Origin: Eretmocerus hayati
Taxonomy: Eukaryota; Arthropoda; Insecta; Hymenoptera; Aphelinidae
Length of the DNA: 64,000 nt
Direction of reading: 5' to 3'
Assembly: GCA_029851415.1 (NCBI GenBank)
Contig: CM056743.1
Location: 78,324,186 to 78,388,185, forward strand
The translations under genes were made by a program, and so were the position numbers. Numbering within the stretch: the first letter of the stretch is position 1; every line of letters starts with the position of its first letter. The notes beneath the pieces are model-generated. The model had not been told where the DNA came from, made no database searches, and worked only from the letters and a program-made list of their open reading frames with translations. This document shows positions 33,613-45,949 of this stretch, piece after piece.

Positions 33613-34312
33613 GATCGTACTACCTCAATAGGCTGAATTTTCGTGTGATTTTGCTTGAATATAATCAATCGTTGCCAATAACGTTGCAATGCATGAATTT
33701 CAACTTTGCGGGTAGTTATTTCATAAGGAATGTCAGCTTTCCATTGAGAATGACCCCGAAAGTCTACGTTTGTGCGCATGCGCAGAAAATCGCCTTCTTC
33801 TGAAACCGAAAAAATTGAATTTTCAAAAAATGGCTCATAAGTCACTTGGATCGCACCAAATTGCTCTGAAAACCATTTTTTTGGAAGAACGCCACATTTC
33901 ACGTCAAATATCTGATTTTCAAAAAATGGAAAATATGGCTTTTTGAGGAATTAACAATTTAGTGAAAAACACTTCCTTGCCTCTAGGGGGCCCCGAAATC
34001 ACAGGGAAGAAATCCCCGACAACGTTTTCGATAGGTTATTTGATGCCCTTCCAGATGCCGCAGCTCGCGAATCGGTAGCTATTTGAAAACTCGAAATATT
34101 CCCATTTCCGTGAATAAAAGAGCGTCGATTTTTACACGATGAATTTTTGGTCTGTCCACAGATGTGCGTGCAATGGGAAGAGGAAATTTTTTCTGGACCC
34201 CATAAGCGGTCCGGAGTTCCTATTTTGGATCATAGAATCGAATGAAGGAGGTTAAAAAAGAATCTGAGAAATGACCCGATTCCGTAGGTCGCTTTGGTGT
34301 GGGATTCATCAT
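33613..34312 (-). repeat. right terminal inverted repeat of the giant element
   Basis: Reverse complement of 9891 to about 11000 (without the MITE), ending CGCTTTGGTGTGGGATTCAT. The inner edge is at TCGTACTACCT. Confidence 0.75.
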
Positions 34313-34430
34313 CCATTTAACATGCAGTCCGCGATATGGATCGTAGTGTAACTTCTGATTCGTATTACTGGCGCCTTTCAAGTTATTATTTGTTCCAATG
34401 AATGTATTCTACGCACTTAAGGATTCAATC
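34313..34430 (+). repeat. Copia-like 5' LTR, second part
   Basis: Matches 47460-47565 (CATGC.GTCCGC.ATATG.ATCGTAG and CCAAT.AATGTATTCTA). It resumes the LTR broken at 9890. Confidence 0.65.
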
Positions 34431-34689
34431 CTTCACAAGAAACCTCAAATGCCAAATGTCAGAACAAGTTAGGATTATTATCAGGTTATGGGTCCAGACA
34501 TGTGGCCAGGCATTCAAGGTTATGTCAGTTATAGTCCAGTGAGCCATATATACCACGCTAGTAGCGTGTCGAGTCAGAGTCAGCATATTACGTCAGCATA
34601 CTAATGCGCAGTCAGACACCGTCAGAAAAATCAGTCAGCATTAGGGTCAGTATATAGTCGCGAGTTTAGCCTACCAAAGTTAGTCTGTC

Positions 34690-36865
34690 ATGGACACAGT
34701 CAAGTGTTTGCTGGAATCGCTTATTGGAGATTCAAGTCGGCAGGTGAACCATGAGTCATTAAGATTCAAATTGGATCTCGCACTCCAAACGAGAAAGTTG
34801 TTCAATGTTGCTACGGGCATCGAGCTTGGGCCAGACGGGCCTGATGATGGTGCTGCTGTTTCCGCTTGGATACAGAGAAATCTGAAAGCTCGCACCCTCA
34901 TCGTGTGAAATTGTAGTACTTCAATCGCCAGGGAAATTGCAAAATGCAGGTCAGCACATCTCATGCTTGAGAAGCTGGAGACCTTGTACGGCAGGAAGTC
35001 AGATGCGAGCATTGATCCTCTGCAGCAGAAATTCATATTACACCAATATGATGAGAAAGAGTCGGTGATAGGAAACTGTCTGCAGATTCAAGAATACGCA
35101 GACTGTCTCAGTGCTGAAGGTGAAGAAGTGAAGAAATCATGGATCATGCAACGGATCCTTGCAGTTCTACCACCAAAATTGCACTTTCATCGGTCTATCT
35201 GGGACAATGTTACTGGCACCGAAAAATCATTGCCCAATTTATGAGGAAATCCCAGAAACCTTTGACTTTCGGACCCTAAAAGTGAGAATACTGAAAAACG
35301 CTGTGTACATCTCTGAAATTTTCTATACGACTCCTTTGAGAGCTCCAAAAACAGAACCTCTCATGTGGATCATCTGAAAAAATTCGCTAAACGACTCACA
35401 GACCAGAGTCTTGTCCCGAGTTTTAGGAATTTTTTTGAAAATTTGGTCCGAAATTTTCATTGATTGAGTGAGCTCCGGGGGTTGGCCGACCGGGGATCTC
35501 TTATAGAATACTTGAATGGATATCAAAGATTCTCAACTTTTAGAGTGCATGATTGGGATCGCCCAATGGTAACAATGAAGATTTGTGACCTATCGAAAGG
35601 TGGCAGAAACATACCAAATATTGGAGAGTCTCAGACCTAACAGATCCCATCATCCACTGGCATACAAGATGCAAATATTGAATACGATCTTAGTCATTCT
35701 TATCCAAATCTGGAGTGTTTTTGAACTTTCTGAAAGATTTTATGGAACGTTTCATGATGACTTCGTCGATATAAAATGTTCAATTGTCCCCATTCGAACA
35801 AATGGTACTCTCAAACGCGCTAGGGTCTCAGCGTGGCGAAGTGGATATGGTTTTCTGGTACTATCATCTACTATTTCTCGGTATTTTGGAGTGGATCCGT
35901 TGGTTACAGAAAGTGTACACCGCCGAGAACGGCGTAAATATACCATGAGTAACACTAATTTCATTTCAGTTGAACGCTGCTCCTTGATTTCCCCGTTGAT
36001 GTACATGGACCTCCAATAGGTCGATTCCTTTGTTTTTGCGCGAGTAACCCAATGAGTTTGTCGAGGAGTCCCTCTAGAATACGCTAAGAAGTGTATGAGC
36101 TTAAGAACAGCAGTAATGATTCTCCATCGAAATAGAGATACAGATCGTTCAATGCGTGTCACGGCTGAGTACATCGATGTACATCTTCCTGGAAGAAAAA
36201 AATCATAACTTTGGATCATGAGAAATATGCCTGCGAAGTTACAGAACCTGCTGTGGTACGCTGAAACCATGAGAGCTTAACGAATTTTGAGAGTTGGTCC
36301 GAGTGACACGTTATTTTGTCGATTTTCGGGTATTTTCTCGCACTTGAGCGGCTCGAGTATCTATCCACATCCACCAATCCACTTCAAATTCGGTGTCCAC
36401 CTTCGGGACATCCAAACGAAGGAAATTCGAATGGTTAGGTCTTATTACACGTCATACAGCTCAAATGATGGCGGAGTGACAGCAAAAGTCAAAAGTTTCT
36501 GAGGTTTCCTCTTTTATGAACGTCTGCATCAAGCAGAAGATAGACTTAGCCAAGGAAATGGATTTATTAGCAAAGCTCCAGGTCAGAGTGCTTTTGTAGC
36601 CAAAGGTAGAACAGATGGTAATTCCTCAGTTTCAAAAGATATTATCTGCCATGAATGTGAAAAGAAAGGTCATCACAAGTCTGAATGCAGAGGCGAACCG
36701 GCTGCTAAATATATTGAATATTGTGAAAAAACTACAGTTGCAATATTTGCGATAGGAAAGGACATTTCGCCAAAGGATGTCCAGAGAAAAAAGGATCTGG
36801 CCAGGAGAAGGATCAGGGTTCTGCAAATCGACGGGCACTTATATCCGTAAAGCTGTCTGCCGCAA
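34690..36865 (+). pseudogene. Copia-like gag, interrupted by a TIR element
   Basis: The frame begins MDTVKCLLESLIGDSS. After a stop at 34906 it continues KCRSAHLMLEKLETLYGR ... RILAVLPPKLHFHRSIW, a UBN2-type gag pattern. The 35243-36511 insertion splits NL from ERLHQAEDRL. Beyond it lie two zinc knuckles: CHECEKKGHHKSEC and, one frame over, CNICDRKGHFAKGC. These bind genomic RNA. Multiple lesions. Confidence 0.7.
35243..36511. mobile_element. 1.27-kb TIR element inside Copia gag
   Basis: Left end GAGGAAATCCCAGAAACC and right end (reverse complement) GAGGAAACCTCAGAAACTTTT. Flanks TTAT and TTTT are possible degenerate duplicates. The interior has a 172-codon minus-strand open frame (36270-35752) with no recognisable motif, so coding is doubtful. 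Confidence 0.6.
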
Positions 36866-37091
36866 TCTTTGAAATATTATCCATGAATGACTGGTACCAG
36901 GACTGTGGTGTTACCCAGCTCATGATATTGCACAGAGGATGGCTCAAAAATTACACCGAATGAGATGAACCTTCAACAATAGTCATTGATGATGCCACAG
37001 AAATGTCAGGTATTGGAGTCAGTGATGTAGATTGTGAAGCATTTGACGGCCAGTCTTGGAACAATGTAGTCTTGAGAGACGTATTGTATAC
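36866..37091 (+). pseudogene. Copia-like protease region
   Basis: SMNDWYQDCGVTQLM corresponds to the W..DSGAT..M active site with the Ser changed to Cys; the catalytic Asp is kept. Then come STIVIDDATEMSGIGVSDV and VVLRDVLYT, the standard run into the integrase, cut at 37092. Confidence 0.6.
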
Positions 37092-37289
37092 GAGTAGTTC
37101 CGCGCGAAACAGATCTACGAAAAAGGGTCATGTCTTAAATTTATTTCTTGACTTTCTTATTCGATTCTATGGTACAAAATATGAACTTTTCACTACCTAT
37201 GGGGCCCCAAAAAAATTTTCCAGGTACCTTCAACGTACATTACTTCATCCTTCTGAATTATTTTCAACAAAAAAGTTAGGGTATTTTGC

Positions 37290-38965
37290 TTTCTCGAAGA
37301 GAAAGTATTGTATCGGTGTGGAAATTTTTGTGAAAAAATTTTCCGAATCCCCCATTTTTGACCCCTTAATTGGAACAATAGCCAAATGAAAGTTAGTTCA
37401 TCTTATTCTCCTCGCCGAGATCTATGAAATGGTACCCCTGTCCATTCCCCCCGACATGCACAACGCTCTCTGTGAAATATTTTCAAACACGCATTGCTTA
37501 TGTCCGTATGTATGTGTGTCTGTATGTTGTCTTCTCTTTGTCACGCGATATCTCCTGAACCCCTGGATCAATCTTCTTCAAACTTTGAGGGTTTGTTCTA
37601 AATTGATCAGCGATGAGCCCAGTCTATTGACAGCTCTATACTCTCAATACTCCCTCTCCCACGTTCAACTGATTGCCTAAATTTCAACACCATTTTCAGA
37701 CCCTGTTGGTCCAAATGTTCTAACACCTCCGATTCTCAACATAAATGGTCACTCATTGTTGTCCAAGTATTCTTTGATCGTTCTAAAGAGATTGGTTTAT
37801 ACAGAATTTCGATACAAATTTCCATTTTTTCAAACTGAATTTTTTTATTTCACGTTCTATGTCACTCGAAATTTGGCCAACGCCTGTATGGATCTCTCTG
37901 AAAATTTGACACATTATTCAGCTTCCTTGGGCGGTGGGCCCAGTCATTTTTGACGATCATCTGCCGATCCATGTTGATACAAATAGTAGTTTTTATATGA
38001 ATTTCACTTTTCGTCTTTAAATTTTTTCATGAAAAATTCTTGAACCTCCCTTTTTTGACTCTCCAGCTCAATTCCTACCTGAAAGAACATTGATTTACTC
38101 CATTCTACTTGCCGAGATCTATCGAATGATACCCCTATACATCCATTTCCGATTACATAGCACAGTGAATTATTTGAAAGTAAACCTTGTGTGTGTCCAT
38201 ATGTATGTGTGTACGTATGTTGTTTTCTCATTGTCATCGTATCTCTCCTAAACCATTCTACCAATGTCCATAAAAAGAACAGGACTTGTTCTCAATGTAT
38301 CAGTGATGTCCCTATTGCAATGTCAGCTCCTTACTCTTTATAATCCGTATATCAAGAAAAATTGATTAGAATAGATCATTATTGGAACATATTTGTCCAA
38401 ACGCTCCAGCATCCAATTATGAACATATAAACCTTTCTGTTATCGACTTCAAATATCTCTTTCCATTCTAAATAGATTAGTTAATACGAAATTTCGATCA
38501 TAGTTTTCTTTTTCAAAGAAAGTAATTTTTTAATTTCTAGTTTCATGATACTTGTAATCTTTCAAAGGCCATTCGTGGATCTTTTGGAAATTCTGAGTTG
38601 TGATTCAACTTCCTCGTTCCATGGGCCCTGTCACTTTCAAGGATCAGTTTTAGATCCAAATTTACCCCAGAAATATTTCTCACTTCAATCTGGAATTTTC
38701 TCTCACTACAAAATTAATGCGTAGTCATTCATTGGAAATGATAGAATCTGGTGAGATGAGTGAATTTCCATGCGAGTAATCGATATGAATATGATGTTCA
38801 TGATTGTTATCACAAAGGTGAAAAAATTATATCCGATAATGAAAGTTATTGACAAGGAGTTGGATTCGAATTCGGATGAATATCAAAAACTGATCGATAC
38901 AAGTTTTCATGGTTTTAAATGAATAAACGGTTCACAGGAAACGAGAAAGCATTCTGCAAATGCCT
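37290..38965. repeat. tandem duplication of ~695 bp within the left foldback arm
   Basis: Blocks starting near 37410 and 38105 share GCCGAGATCTAT, ATG.TACCCCT, TATGTATGTGTGT and GTATGTTGT.TTCTC in order. Absent from the right arm, so acquired after the palindrome formed, or lost there. Confidence 0.55.
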
Positions 38966-39132
38966 TTTTGCAGCGTATTTTTCAATAAAATGAATTTTTC
39001 TCGAGTTCGTTCGGAGATACAGAGATGCGGTTTGCGGCATTCAAAAGGTTCTTGGAAAACCTATCGAAATCGGTCTTGTGAAGTTGATTTTGATGTCTTG
39101 GGTGATTTTATCGGGCAAAAGAGTGAAGAACA

Positions 39133-39856
39133 TAGAAGATTAAATTTTCTCGGAAACCCAATTTTTTTAAATTTTGAAAATTTGATATTTTATGTGGAAT
39201 TTTGTATTCCTTCAGGGTAAAATAGTCCCAAATTCCTTTTTTGCGTTCCAATAACTATTTTTGCCAATTATCAAAAATTCATTTTCCAGGCTTTTGGGAA
39301 TTGATTTTTTTCTGCGCATGCGCGGGAATTTGGGTCCTCAATCTCATTGGGAAGCCAAGAAAATTTCCCTCAAAATGACCACTTGCCGAAGTCAATTTCA
39401 TGCATTTGAACCGAATCAACAACGTATGAAAGATGTGGAGGCTCGAGTGCGACACGTCGATGGACGCCATCGAACGGGGGCAGGCGTGGATTTCCCTTAC
39501 TGCTGTCTCCAGTACCTCCGACCCACCTCTGAGGAACTATCAAGATTTAGTGGTCTTTTAAACGTTGCAACTCTGGCTCAAATGCACGGAATTGACTTCG
39601 GCAGGTGGTCATTTTGAAGGAAATTTTCTTAGCTTTCCAATGGGATAATATTCAAGGATCCAAAATTTTGCTAATGCGCAGAAAACAGACGATTTTCAGA
39701 AGCCTGGAAATTGGATTTGTGGTAATTGGCAGAAATAGGCGTTAGAACGCAAGAAAGGGATTGGGGGCTATTATTTTCTGAAAAAATACAAAATTTTATA
39801 TAAAATTACAAGTTTTCAGAATTTTCAAAAATTGGGTTTTCGAGAAAGGGACTAGG
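39133..39856. repeat. nested palindrome in the left foldback arm
   Basis: TTTTCTCGGAAACCCAATTT at the left mirrors AAAATTGGGTTTTCGAGAAA at the right, with arms of about 290 bp. The central about 130 bp (39425-39560) is unpaired and GC-richer. Confidence 0.6.
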
Positions 39857-42261
39857 CGGTTAAGCATGGTCAAGTGGACCTTGTCAGGTATGGCCCGGAA
39901 AGTATTTTTCCCCACTTTCTAACCCCAAATTATGACGAAAGCAAGGGTTTGTAGGTCCCAAAGTGACCCCTGTTTTCTACGGCACCCTAGGATTCCTCTA
40001 AAAAACCCTCGAAATCGATGTTCCTTCTATCAAATCGCATTCTGATGCATTTCAACGAATCAATCTGAAAATTTTTAAACATATTCTTGGAATTCCATAA
40101 AATGGGAGAAAGATATTTGCATACTGACAACTTTGGATTTAGGCCCCGAAAAAAATTCTTGAATATTGAAAAACGATTTTTCTCATAGAGGTTGGAGATT
40201 AGCACGGAATTTGAACATTCCACCGTGTTTGTCAGGTTATTTTACATCGAAAACTGCTTAGAAGCATACAACTTTAGGTTGTGGAACATGGTCAAAAATG
40301 CAAAAAACCATTTTCAAAGCGAATTTTGAGTCAGTAATTTGCATCTTCTGCGCATGCGCGTCCTCCTACATCTCTGAAAGTATTCTTGATCGATAGCTGA
40401 CGCAATTTCCTTCAAAATGACCCCTTGAGGAGGTCGATTTGATGCAGTAAAACCTGAGATCTAGCTGGTCCAAGAAATGAAGAAATCCAAGGTATCAAAT
40501 CCGTGAAGCCGTGGCTCCTTCAATGGGCCCGAAAAGTGCGAATTTTTAGTCGGACTGTTTCAAAGATGTAAACATGTGTTTTTGATGTAATCTTTGACGT
40601 AGAAACCGAATCCGTGGTCAGTTTTGTTCCAAACCTTCAAGATTTTTGATGATTTCCAAAAAACCGGCCGGAGGGTGTACGGCCATTTCCAGCCTTTTTC
40701 TACACATTTGAGATGTATGTTGAGTATAGGCAAAAGTTTGAACTTGATACTAGAGGATGCAAGTACGTTTTCCTTCGTATTTTGACCGGCTGAAGACGAT
40801 AGCGATGGTTTCGAGGCTTGGGAATGAGTTGGGAGTCAGATTTGGACTGATGGAGCTATATTTGGTTTTATGATCTTATCAGAGAGAACTGCATCATGCA
40901 CCTCATATCTCTCTCTCTCGAGTTATTCCTGTGCCTCAAAACCATCAGCATCGTCTTCAGCTGGTCAAAATACAACGGAAAACGTACTTGCATCCTCTAG
41001 TATCAAGTTCAAACTTTTGTCTATACTCAACATACATCTTTAATGTGTAGAAAAAGGCTGGAAATGGCCGTACACCCTCCGGTCGGTTTTTTGGAAATCA
41101 TCAAAAATCTTGAAGGTTTGGAACAAAACTGACCACGGATTCGGTTTCTACGTCAAAAATTACATCGAAAACACATGTTTTCATCTTTGAAACAGTCCGA
41201 CTAAAAATTCGCACTTTTCGGGCCCATTGAAGGAGCCACGGCTTCACGGATTTGATACCATGGATTTCTTCATTTCTTGGACCAGCTAGATCTCAGGTTT
41301 TACTGCATCAAATCGACCTCCTCAAGGGGTCATTTTGAAGGAAATTGCGTCAGCTATCGATTAAAAATACTTTCAGAGATGTAGGAGGACGCGCATGCGC
41401 AGAAGATGCAAATTACTGACTCAAAATTTGCTTTGAAAATGGTTTTTTGCATTTTTGACCATGTTCCACAACCTAAAGTTATATGCTTCTAAGCAGTTTT
41501 CGATGTAAAATAACCTGATAAACACGGTGGAATGTTCAAATTCCGTGCTAATCTCCAACCTCTATGAGAAAAATCGTTTTTCAATATTCAAGAATTTTTT
41601 TCGGGGCCTAAATCCAAAGTTGGCAGTATGCAAATATCTTTCTTCTATTTTATGGAGTTCCAAGAATATGTCAAAAAATTTCCAGATGGATTCGTTGAAA
41701 TGCGACAGAATGCGATTTGATAGAAGGAACATCGATTTCGAGGGTTTTTTAGAGGAATCCTAGGGTGCCGTAGAAAACAGGGGTCACTTTGGGACCTACA
41801 AACCCTTGCTTCGTCATAATTTGGGGTTAGAAAGTAGGGAAAAATACTTTCCAGGCCATACCTGACAAGGTCCACTTCACCATACTTAACCGCCTTGTCC
41901 CTTTAATCGTCTATGTATTCCACTCTTTTGCCCGATAAAATCACCCAAGACATGAAAATCAACTTCACAAGACCGATTTCGATAGGTTTCTCAAAGACCT
42001 TTTGAATGCCATAAACCGCATCTCTGTATCTTTGAACGAATTCGAGAAAAATTCGTTCTATTGAGAAAAAAACCCTAACTCTTTTGTTGAAAATAACTCC
42101 AAATGACGAAGTCTTGTACGTCGAAGGTACCTGGAAAATTTTTTGGGGCCCCATAGGTGGTGAAAAGTTCATATTCTGTACCATAGAATCGAATGAAAAA
42201 GTCAAGAAAAAAATTTAAGACATGACCCTTTTTTGTAGGTCTGTTTCGCGCGGAACTACTC

Positions 42262-43391
42262 AAACACCAAAGATGCCATTCAATCTTTTCTCAGTCAGGG
42301 CCATATTGGACAAAGGATATGGCCAGTCAGCGAATTCAGATAAGTCATTTTTCAAAGATGAGAATGGTAATGTTGGTGCCATGGCATTGAGAGAAGATCT
42401 CGCCAAAATGCAGTTTCGTCAAGGAACGTCAGAAAAATGGCTAGCCACAATATCAATCAAGGAATGTCATGAAAAACTCGCTCACCAAAATGTAAGTTAT
42501 GTCAGATCTATTTTGCAAAAGCATGGGATGAAATCCAGGATGTTTGGGATGATGACGCCTGTGAAGGATGTGTCTATGGAAAACAACATCGAATATCACA
42601 TCCACTGAATCCCAAAAGCAGCAAAAGAGTGTTGAACGCCATTAATGCAGATTTATGTGAAATGGATGTTCACTCTCCAGGGAAAGCTAAGTACTTTCTC
42701 TTTTTTAAAGATGATTACAGACACTTCAGGACGGTCTTCTTCCTGAAACATAAGAATGAGGCAGCATAAAAATTGGAAGTGTTTTTGAAACTGGTAGAGA
42801 ACCAATTCAATGACACAGTGAAAATATTAAAGTCAGACAATGGGGAAGAAATCAAAACAAGAAGACAAAAGTACTTCTTGAGAATCAAGCCGTATGCCAT
42901 TGTTAGTCGAGTGCATACACTCCTCAACAGAATGGTTGGATTGAGAAAGAGAGGCGAACAGTCGTGGAAGCAGCAAGGTCAGTGATACACGTCAAAGAAT
43001 TGATCGGGAATCTGTGGGCAGAGCCGGTGGATTATGTGAGATTTACGATCAATCAAACTGGGACAATTTCAATCAAGGGAAGAACTCCAGCTGATTTATG
43101 GTTTGGACGCCGTATGCTGATAAACAAGATGAGACCTTTCGGTTATGACTGCCACGTCTTAATTGAAGATCACAGGAGAACTAAAATGGAGAAGAAGTCC
43201 ACCAAAGGTACGTTTGTTCGGTATGACATTGATTCGCCAGGTACAGGATGTTTATCCAAGAAACTGGATTTGTTATCAGTTCAAGCAATGTCATATCTGA
43301 CGAAAATTCTGGGATAGAAACTTTCACTGAATTTGAAGAATTGTCGCCTGAAGGAGAAGAAAGTCCAGAGACAGAAGAAGAAGAGTCTGAG
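42262..43391 (+). pseudogene. Copia-like integrase
   Basis: PKMPFNLFSVRAILDKGY and ECHEKLAHQNVSYVRSIL are the pre-integrase / HHCC zinc region. INADLCEMD provides the first catalytic Asp, FFKDDYRHFRTVFFLKHKNE follows, and KSDNGEE carries the second Asp; GRTPADLWFGR is the downstream signature. Frameshifts and a stop after HKNEAA. It would insert element cDNA into chromosomes. Confidence 0.7.
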
Positions 43392-44170
43392 TATTGCCAC
43401 CGAGACTAGACTGTCACGCCTTCTGCAGGCGAGCTGCAGTATCTCGGTGCAGCTGGCTCATGAACAAAACGGGCGGACTCGTCAGGTTGCTTTAGCATAC
43501 GGCAGGGTGTAATTACTCGTAATATTGTCATGCTTGTTTAATTGTGTCATCAAAACTTGCGAAAACCACAACGAGAAGTGGCCCCGAATGCATTGTGTGG
43601 ACAATTGGTTATCGCCGGCACAGTGATTTCGTGTTTCAACGGTAAATGTGTTCCACGCACCGAGTCTGCTCAGGTTAGCAGAAGATGCGAGCAGCGGTCG
43701 GACAGCCAACAGCGTGCGCGTTTTCGTGTCCGATAAACCTCGTTGTATCTCGACTTTGAACAATCAGATCGACTTCGTAATTGGGATGGTCATTCCCCAG
43801 TCAATGCTCCTGCAGTTGCAGTGCGCAGAATGTTCCGTTACTGCCTCCACTAAACCAGAAGAGTTCACGAGAAAGGAATGTTCACGCTCTCGCACGCCGT
43901 GCCTTTTAGTCGAAAAAATTAAGCGACAAAATTCCAAAAATGCCTCTCGTCCGCTTATAATTGCATTCGCGAATGTGTGAGCTTTCACTATCTCAAATTT
44001 GACGGCTCTCTGATGATTAGGGAAAAAGCAGGGAACGGTTTCCTCGATTTTCCCGTGTTAGCTTATACGATGGAGTCCGCCTGATTTTGCGCGGATCGTG
44101 CGCGCGTCGCTCACCATGCGAGTGACGGTAGAGTCGGCTATCCTCTCCAACCCAAGTCTCGGTGGCAATA
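43392..44170. mobile_element. 779-bp GC-rich TIR insertion in the Copia element
   Basis: Ends TATTGCCACCGAGACT and AGTCTCGGTGGCAATA. It breaks the acidic linker (EEEESEY | SSCEAEKSES) between integrase and RT. It is clearly richer in G+C than its host. No recognised protein. Confidence 0.6.
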
Positions 44171-45270
44171 GCAGCTGCGAAGCCGAGAAGTCTGAAAGTG
44201 AAAATGGATCAGACAATCAGGATGATTCTGCGAAAGAACAGATCACAAATCGAGTGACAAGAAATCTAAGAGATCGAGTCAAATTGAAAGCTCCGTGTAG
44301 GTATGATGATTTCGTCACAGGTTCAGCCCTGATAGTGAGCCAAAATTTGTCTGCACTGATTGGCTAGGTGCAGAATCTTTCTGTACCAGATGCTCTGAAA
44401 GATCCAAACTGGTAGCAAGCCATGACAAGTGAATACGAATCACTCATGGATATGAGTACTTGGGAATTGACCAACAAACCAAAGAATGTGAGGCTCTTGA
44501 CCTGTCGCTGGGTCCTATGTCAGAAGGATAATGGCAGATACAGAGCAAGATTAGTTGTTCGAGAATTTGAGCAAAAAGAGGGAATAGATTACACTAAAGT
44601 ATTTAGTCCAGTAGCTCGACACATGTCCATCCGTCTGATCCTGAGTAAAGCTGCGTCTGGACGTATGAAAGTCATAACATTTGATGTCACAACAGCGTTC
44701 TTGCATGGTGAGTTAGATGAGGAAATATCTATGCGTCAACCAGAAGGATTGGACGATGGAACTGATCGCATTTGTGAGTTGATGGAAAGTCTGTATGGCT
44801 TAAAACAAGCACCTAAGAATTGGAAAAAGGAATTCCCAGATTTTCTAGAGACACCAGGTTTTGAAGCGTCAGATGACGATCCGTGTGTTTACTATAACAA
44901 AAATAGAAGTATCACAATAGTTTTACATGTTGATGACGGATGTATGGTAGGTCGAGATGGAAAGCAAATGACTGTTGTATTGATGAAGTTGAACAAAGAG
45001 TTTAAAATAACCTTCGATAGAGCCAAAGAAAATAGTCTGTCATATCTTGGAATGCAAATCGATCTTGTTAAAGATGATATTCTTATGGGTCAGTCTAGAT
45101 ATACCGGAAAAATTTTGAATCGTTTCAATTTTGATGTCATGAATCCGGTGTACACATCAATCAAACATGGAATGGTCACTGATCCACAAAACTTTATTAA
45201 TGATAAACCGTTAGAGAAGTCAGTGCCTTACCGTGAGGCTACTTGCTGTGAATCATCTGAGTCGGTCTAA
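44171..45270 (+). pseudogene. Copia-like reverse transcriptase
   Basis: Linker sequence (44171 to about 44420, stops) leads to an open frame from 44422: MSTWELTNKPK, LTCRWVLCQKDNGRYRARL, TKVFSPVARHMSIRLIL, VTTAFLHGELDEEISMRQPE, ESLYGLKQAPKNW, and the catalytic VLHVDDGCMVG. These are standard Ty1/Copia RT blocks. The 283-codon frame is open despite damage on either side. Confidence 0.8.
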
Positions 45271-45291
45271 CAGTCAACCTATGAGTAGTCA

Positions 45292-45696
45292 TTGGGAAAT
45301 GGTCAAGAGAGTTTCCCAGTATACGAAAGGTACAAATCATTGCGGAATATTTTTTTTGGTGGAAAAGAATTGATTGTATACACTGACTCGGATTACGGTG
45401 GAGATTCGGAAACACGTCATTCGAATCGTGGCGCTCTGTTACTACGTGGAGGCCCAGTAGTGTGGTTCACCCAGAAGCAAAAACTTGTCTCGAGCTCAAC
45501 TTCTGAAGCCGAATACAGGGCAGCTATTTCGTGTGTTCATGATGTTTTTTGGATTCGTAGACTCACCAGTGAATTGAATCGTTTAGATCTGGTTGTACCC
45601 ATTGAACTCTATGTTGATAATGAGTCTGCAATCCAAATGGTGAAGAACACACATGGAAGTCAATTCACGGAGGGAAAGAAACACATAAAGATATAA
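45292..45696 (+). pseudogene. Copia-like RNase H
   Basis: VYTDSDYGGD, HSNRGALLLRGGPVVWFTQK, SSSTSEAEYRAA and LYVDNESAI give the D-E-D catalytic set. The connection to RT (TCCESSESV to YERYKSL) has been shortened. Confidence 0.75.
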
Positions 45697-45914
45697 GAAA
45701 GTTCATTCGGCAGCACATTGGTCCGACTGTACAACTACACCCTGTTACAAGTTCGGATCAACATGTCAATATATCGAACTAGCCTCTATTGCGTCAGGCT
45801 TTTGGAGGACTGAGAGGTGAATTAATTAAGAAGGAGTGTTGAGATATAATTATTCTATCAATGAATTTCTTGAAAACGGCAGCTCAACGAGTCAATTTAT
45901 AACTTTATTACGAC

Positions 45915-45949
45915 GACGTTTCGATGACTATTTTGTCATCTTCTTCAGG
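45915..45949 (-). ncRNA. hammerhead-like motif, inverted unit
   Basis: On the minus strand: CTGAAGA, A, GATGAC, loop AAAATA, GTCATC, GAAAC, GTC. Stem II is a perfect 6 bp. One extra base lies between the CUGANGA box and stem II. The palindromic ACGT after GAAA could make a short stem III between two molecules. Confidence 0.5.

Larger units (their letters stand above)
9891..34312. mobile_element. giant DNA element with ~700-bp TIRs, Mutator-like transposase + exonuclease
   Basis: The left TIR starts 9891 (ATGATAAATTCCACGCC) and the right TIR ends 34312 as its reverse complement. Both begin toward the interior with a shared CGACCTACGG. Between them lies a minus-strand gene in N-to-C order: fragments at 33281-32557, 17149-16130 and 12564-11705. 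The two halves of one Copia LTR sit exactly outside the TIRs, so the whole block is a single insertion. Removing nested insertions leaves about 8 kb. Long TIRs plus a Mutator-like transposase suggest the MULE group. No clear 9-bp target duplication was seen. Confidence 0.7.
37092..42261. mobile_element. 5.2-kb foldback (near-complete palindrome) element
   Basis: Ends GAGTAGTTCCGCGCGAAACA on both strands. The centre is at about 40836-40918. The inner arms (39857-40835 and 40919-41900) are almost identical; the outer arms match at 37092-37290 / 42070-42261 and 38970-39140 / 41905-42070. The left arm is lengthened by a duplicated block (37290-38965) and a smaller palindrome (39133-39856). It joins Copia DVLYT to PKMPFNLFSV. 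Its ends are similar to the giant element TIR (TTCC.CGC...CTACG.AAA.GGGTCAT, then CTTTCTT.ATTCGATTCTAT). It is thus probably a non-autonomous relative. Confidence 0.8.

Noticed and set aside
35752..36270. 172-codon minus-strand ORF within the TIR element in Copia gag
   Set aside because: No recognisable motif, and the composition looks like chance translation; kept only as a remark in the element entry.
39987..41763. 78-codon ORF present in both arms of the foldback (39987-40223 minus, 41527-41763 plus)
   Set aside because: The two copies differ mainly by amino-acid-changing substitutions, so there is no sign of protein constraint; it is a by-product of the palindrome.
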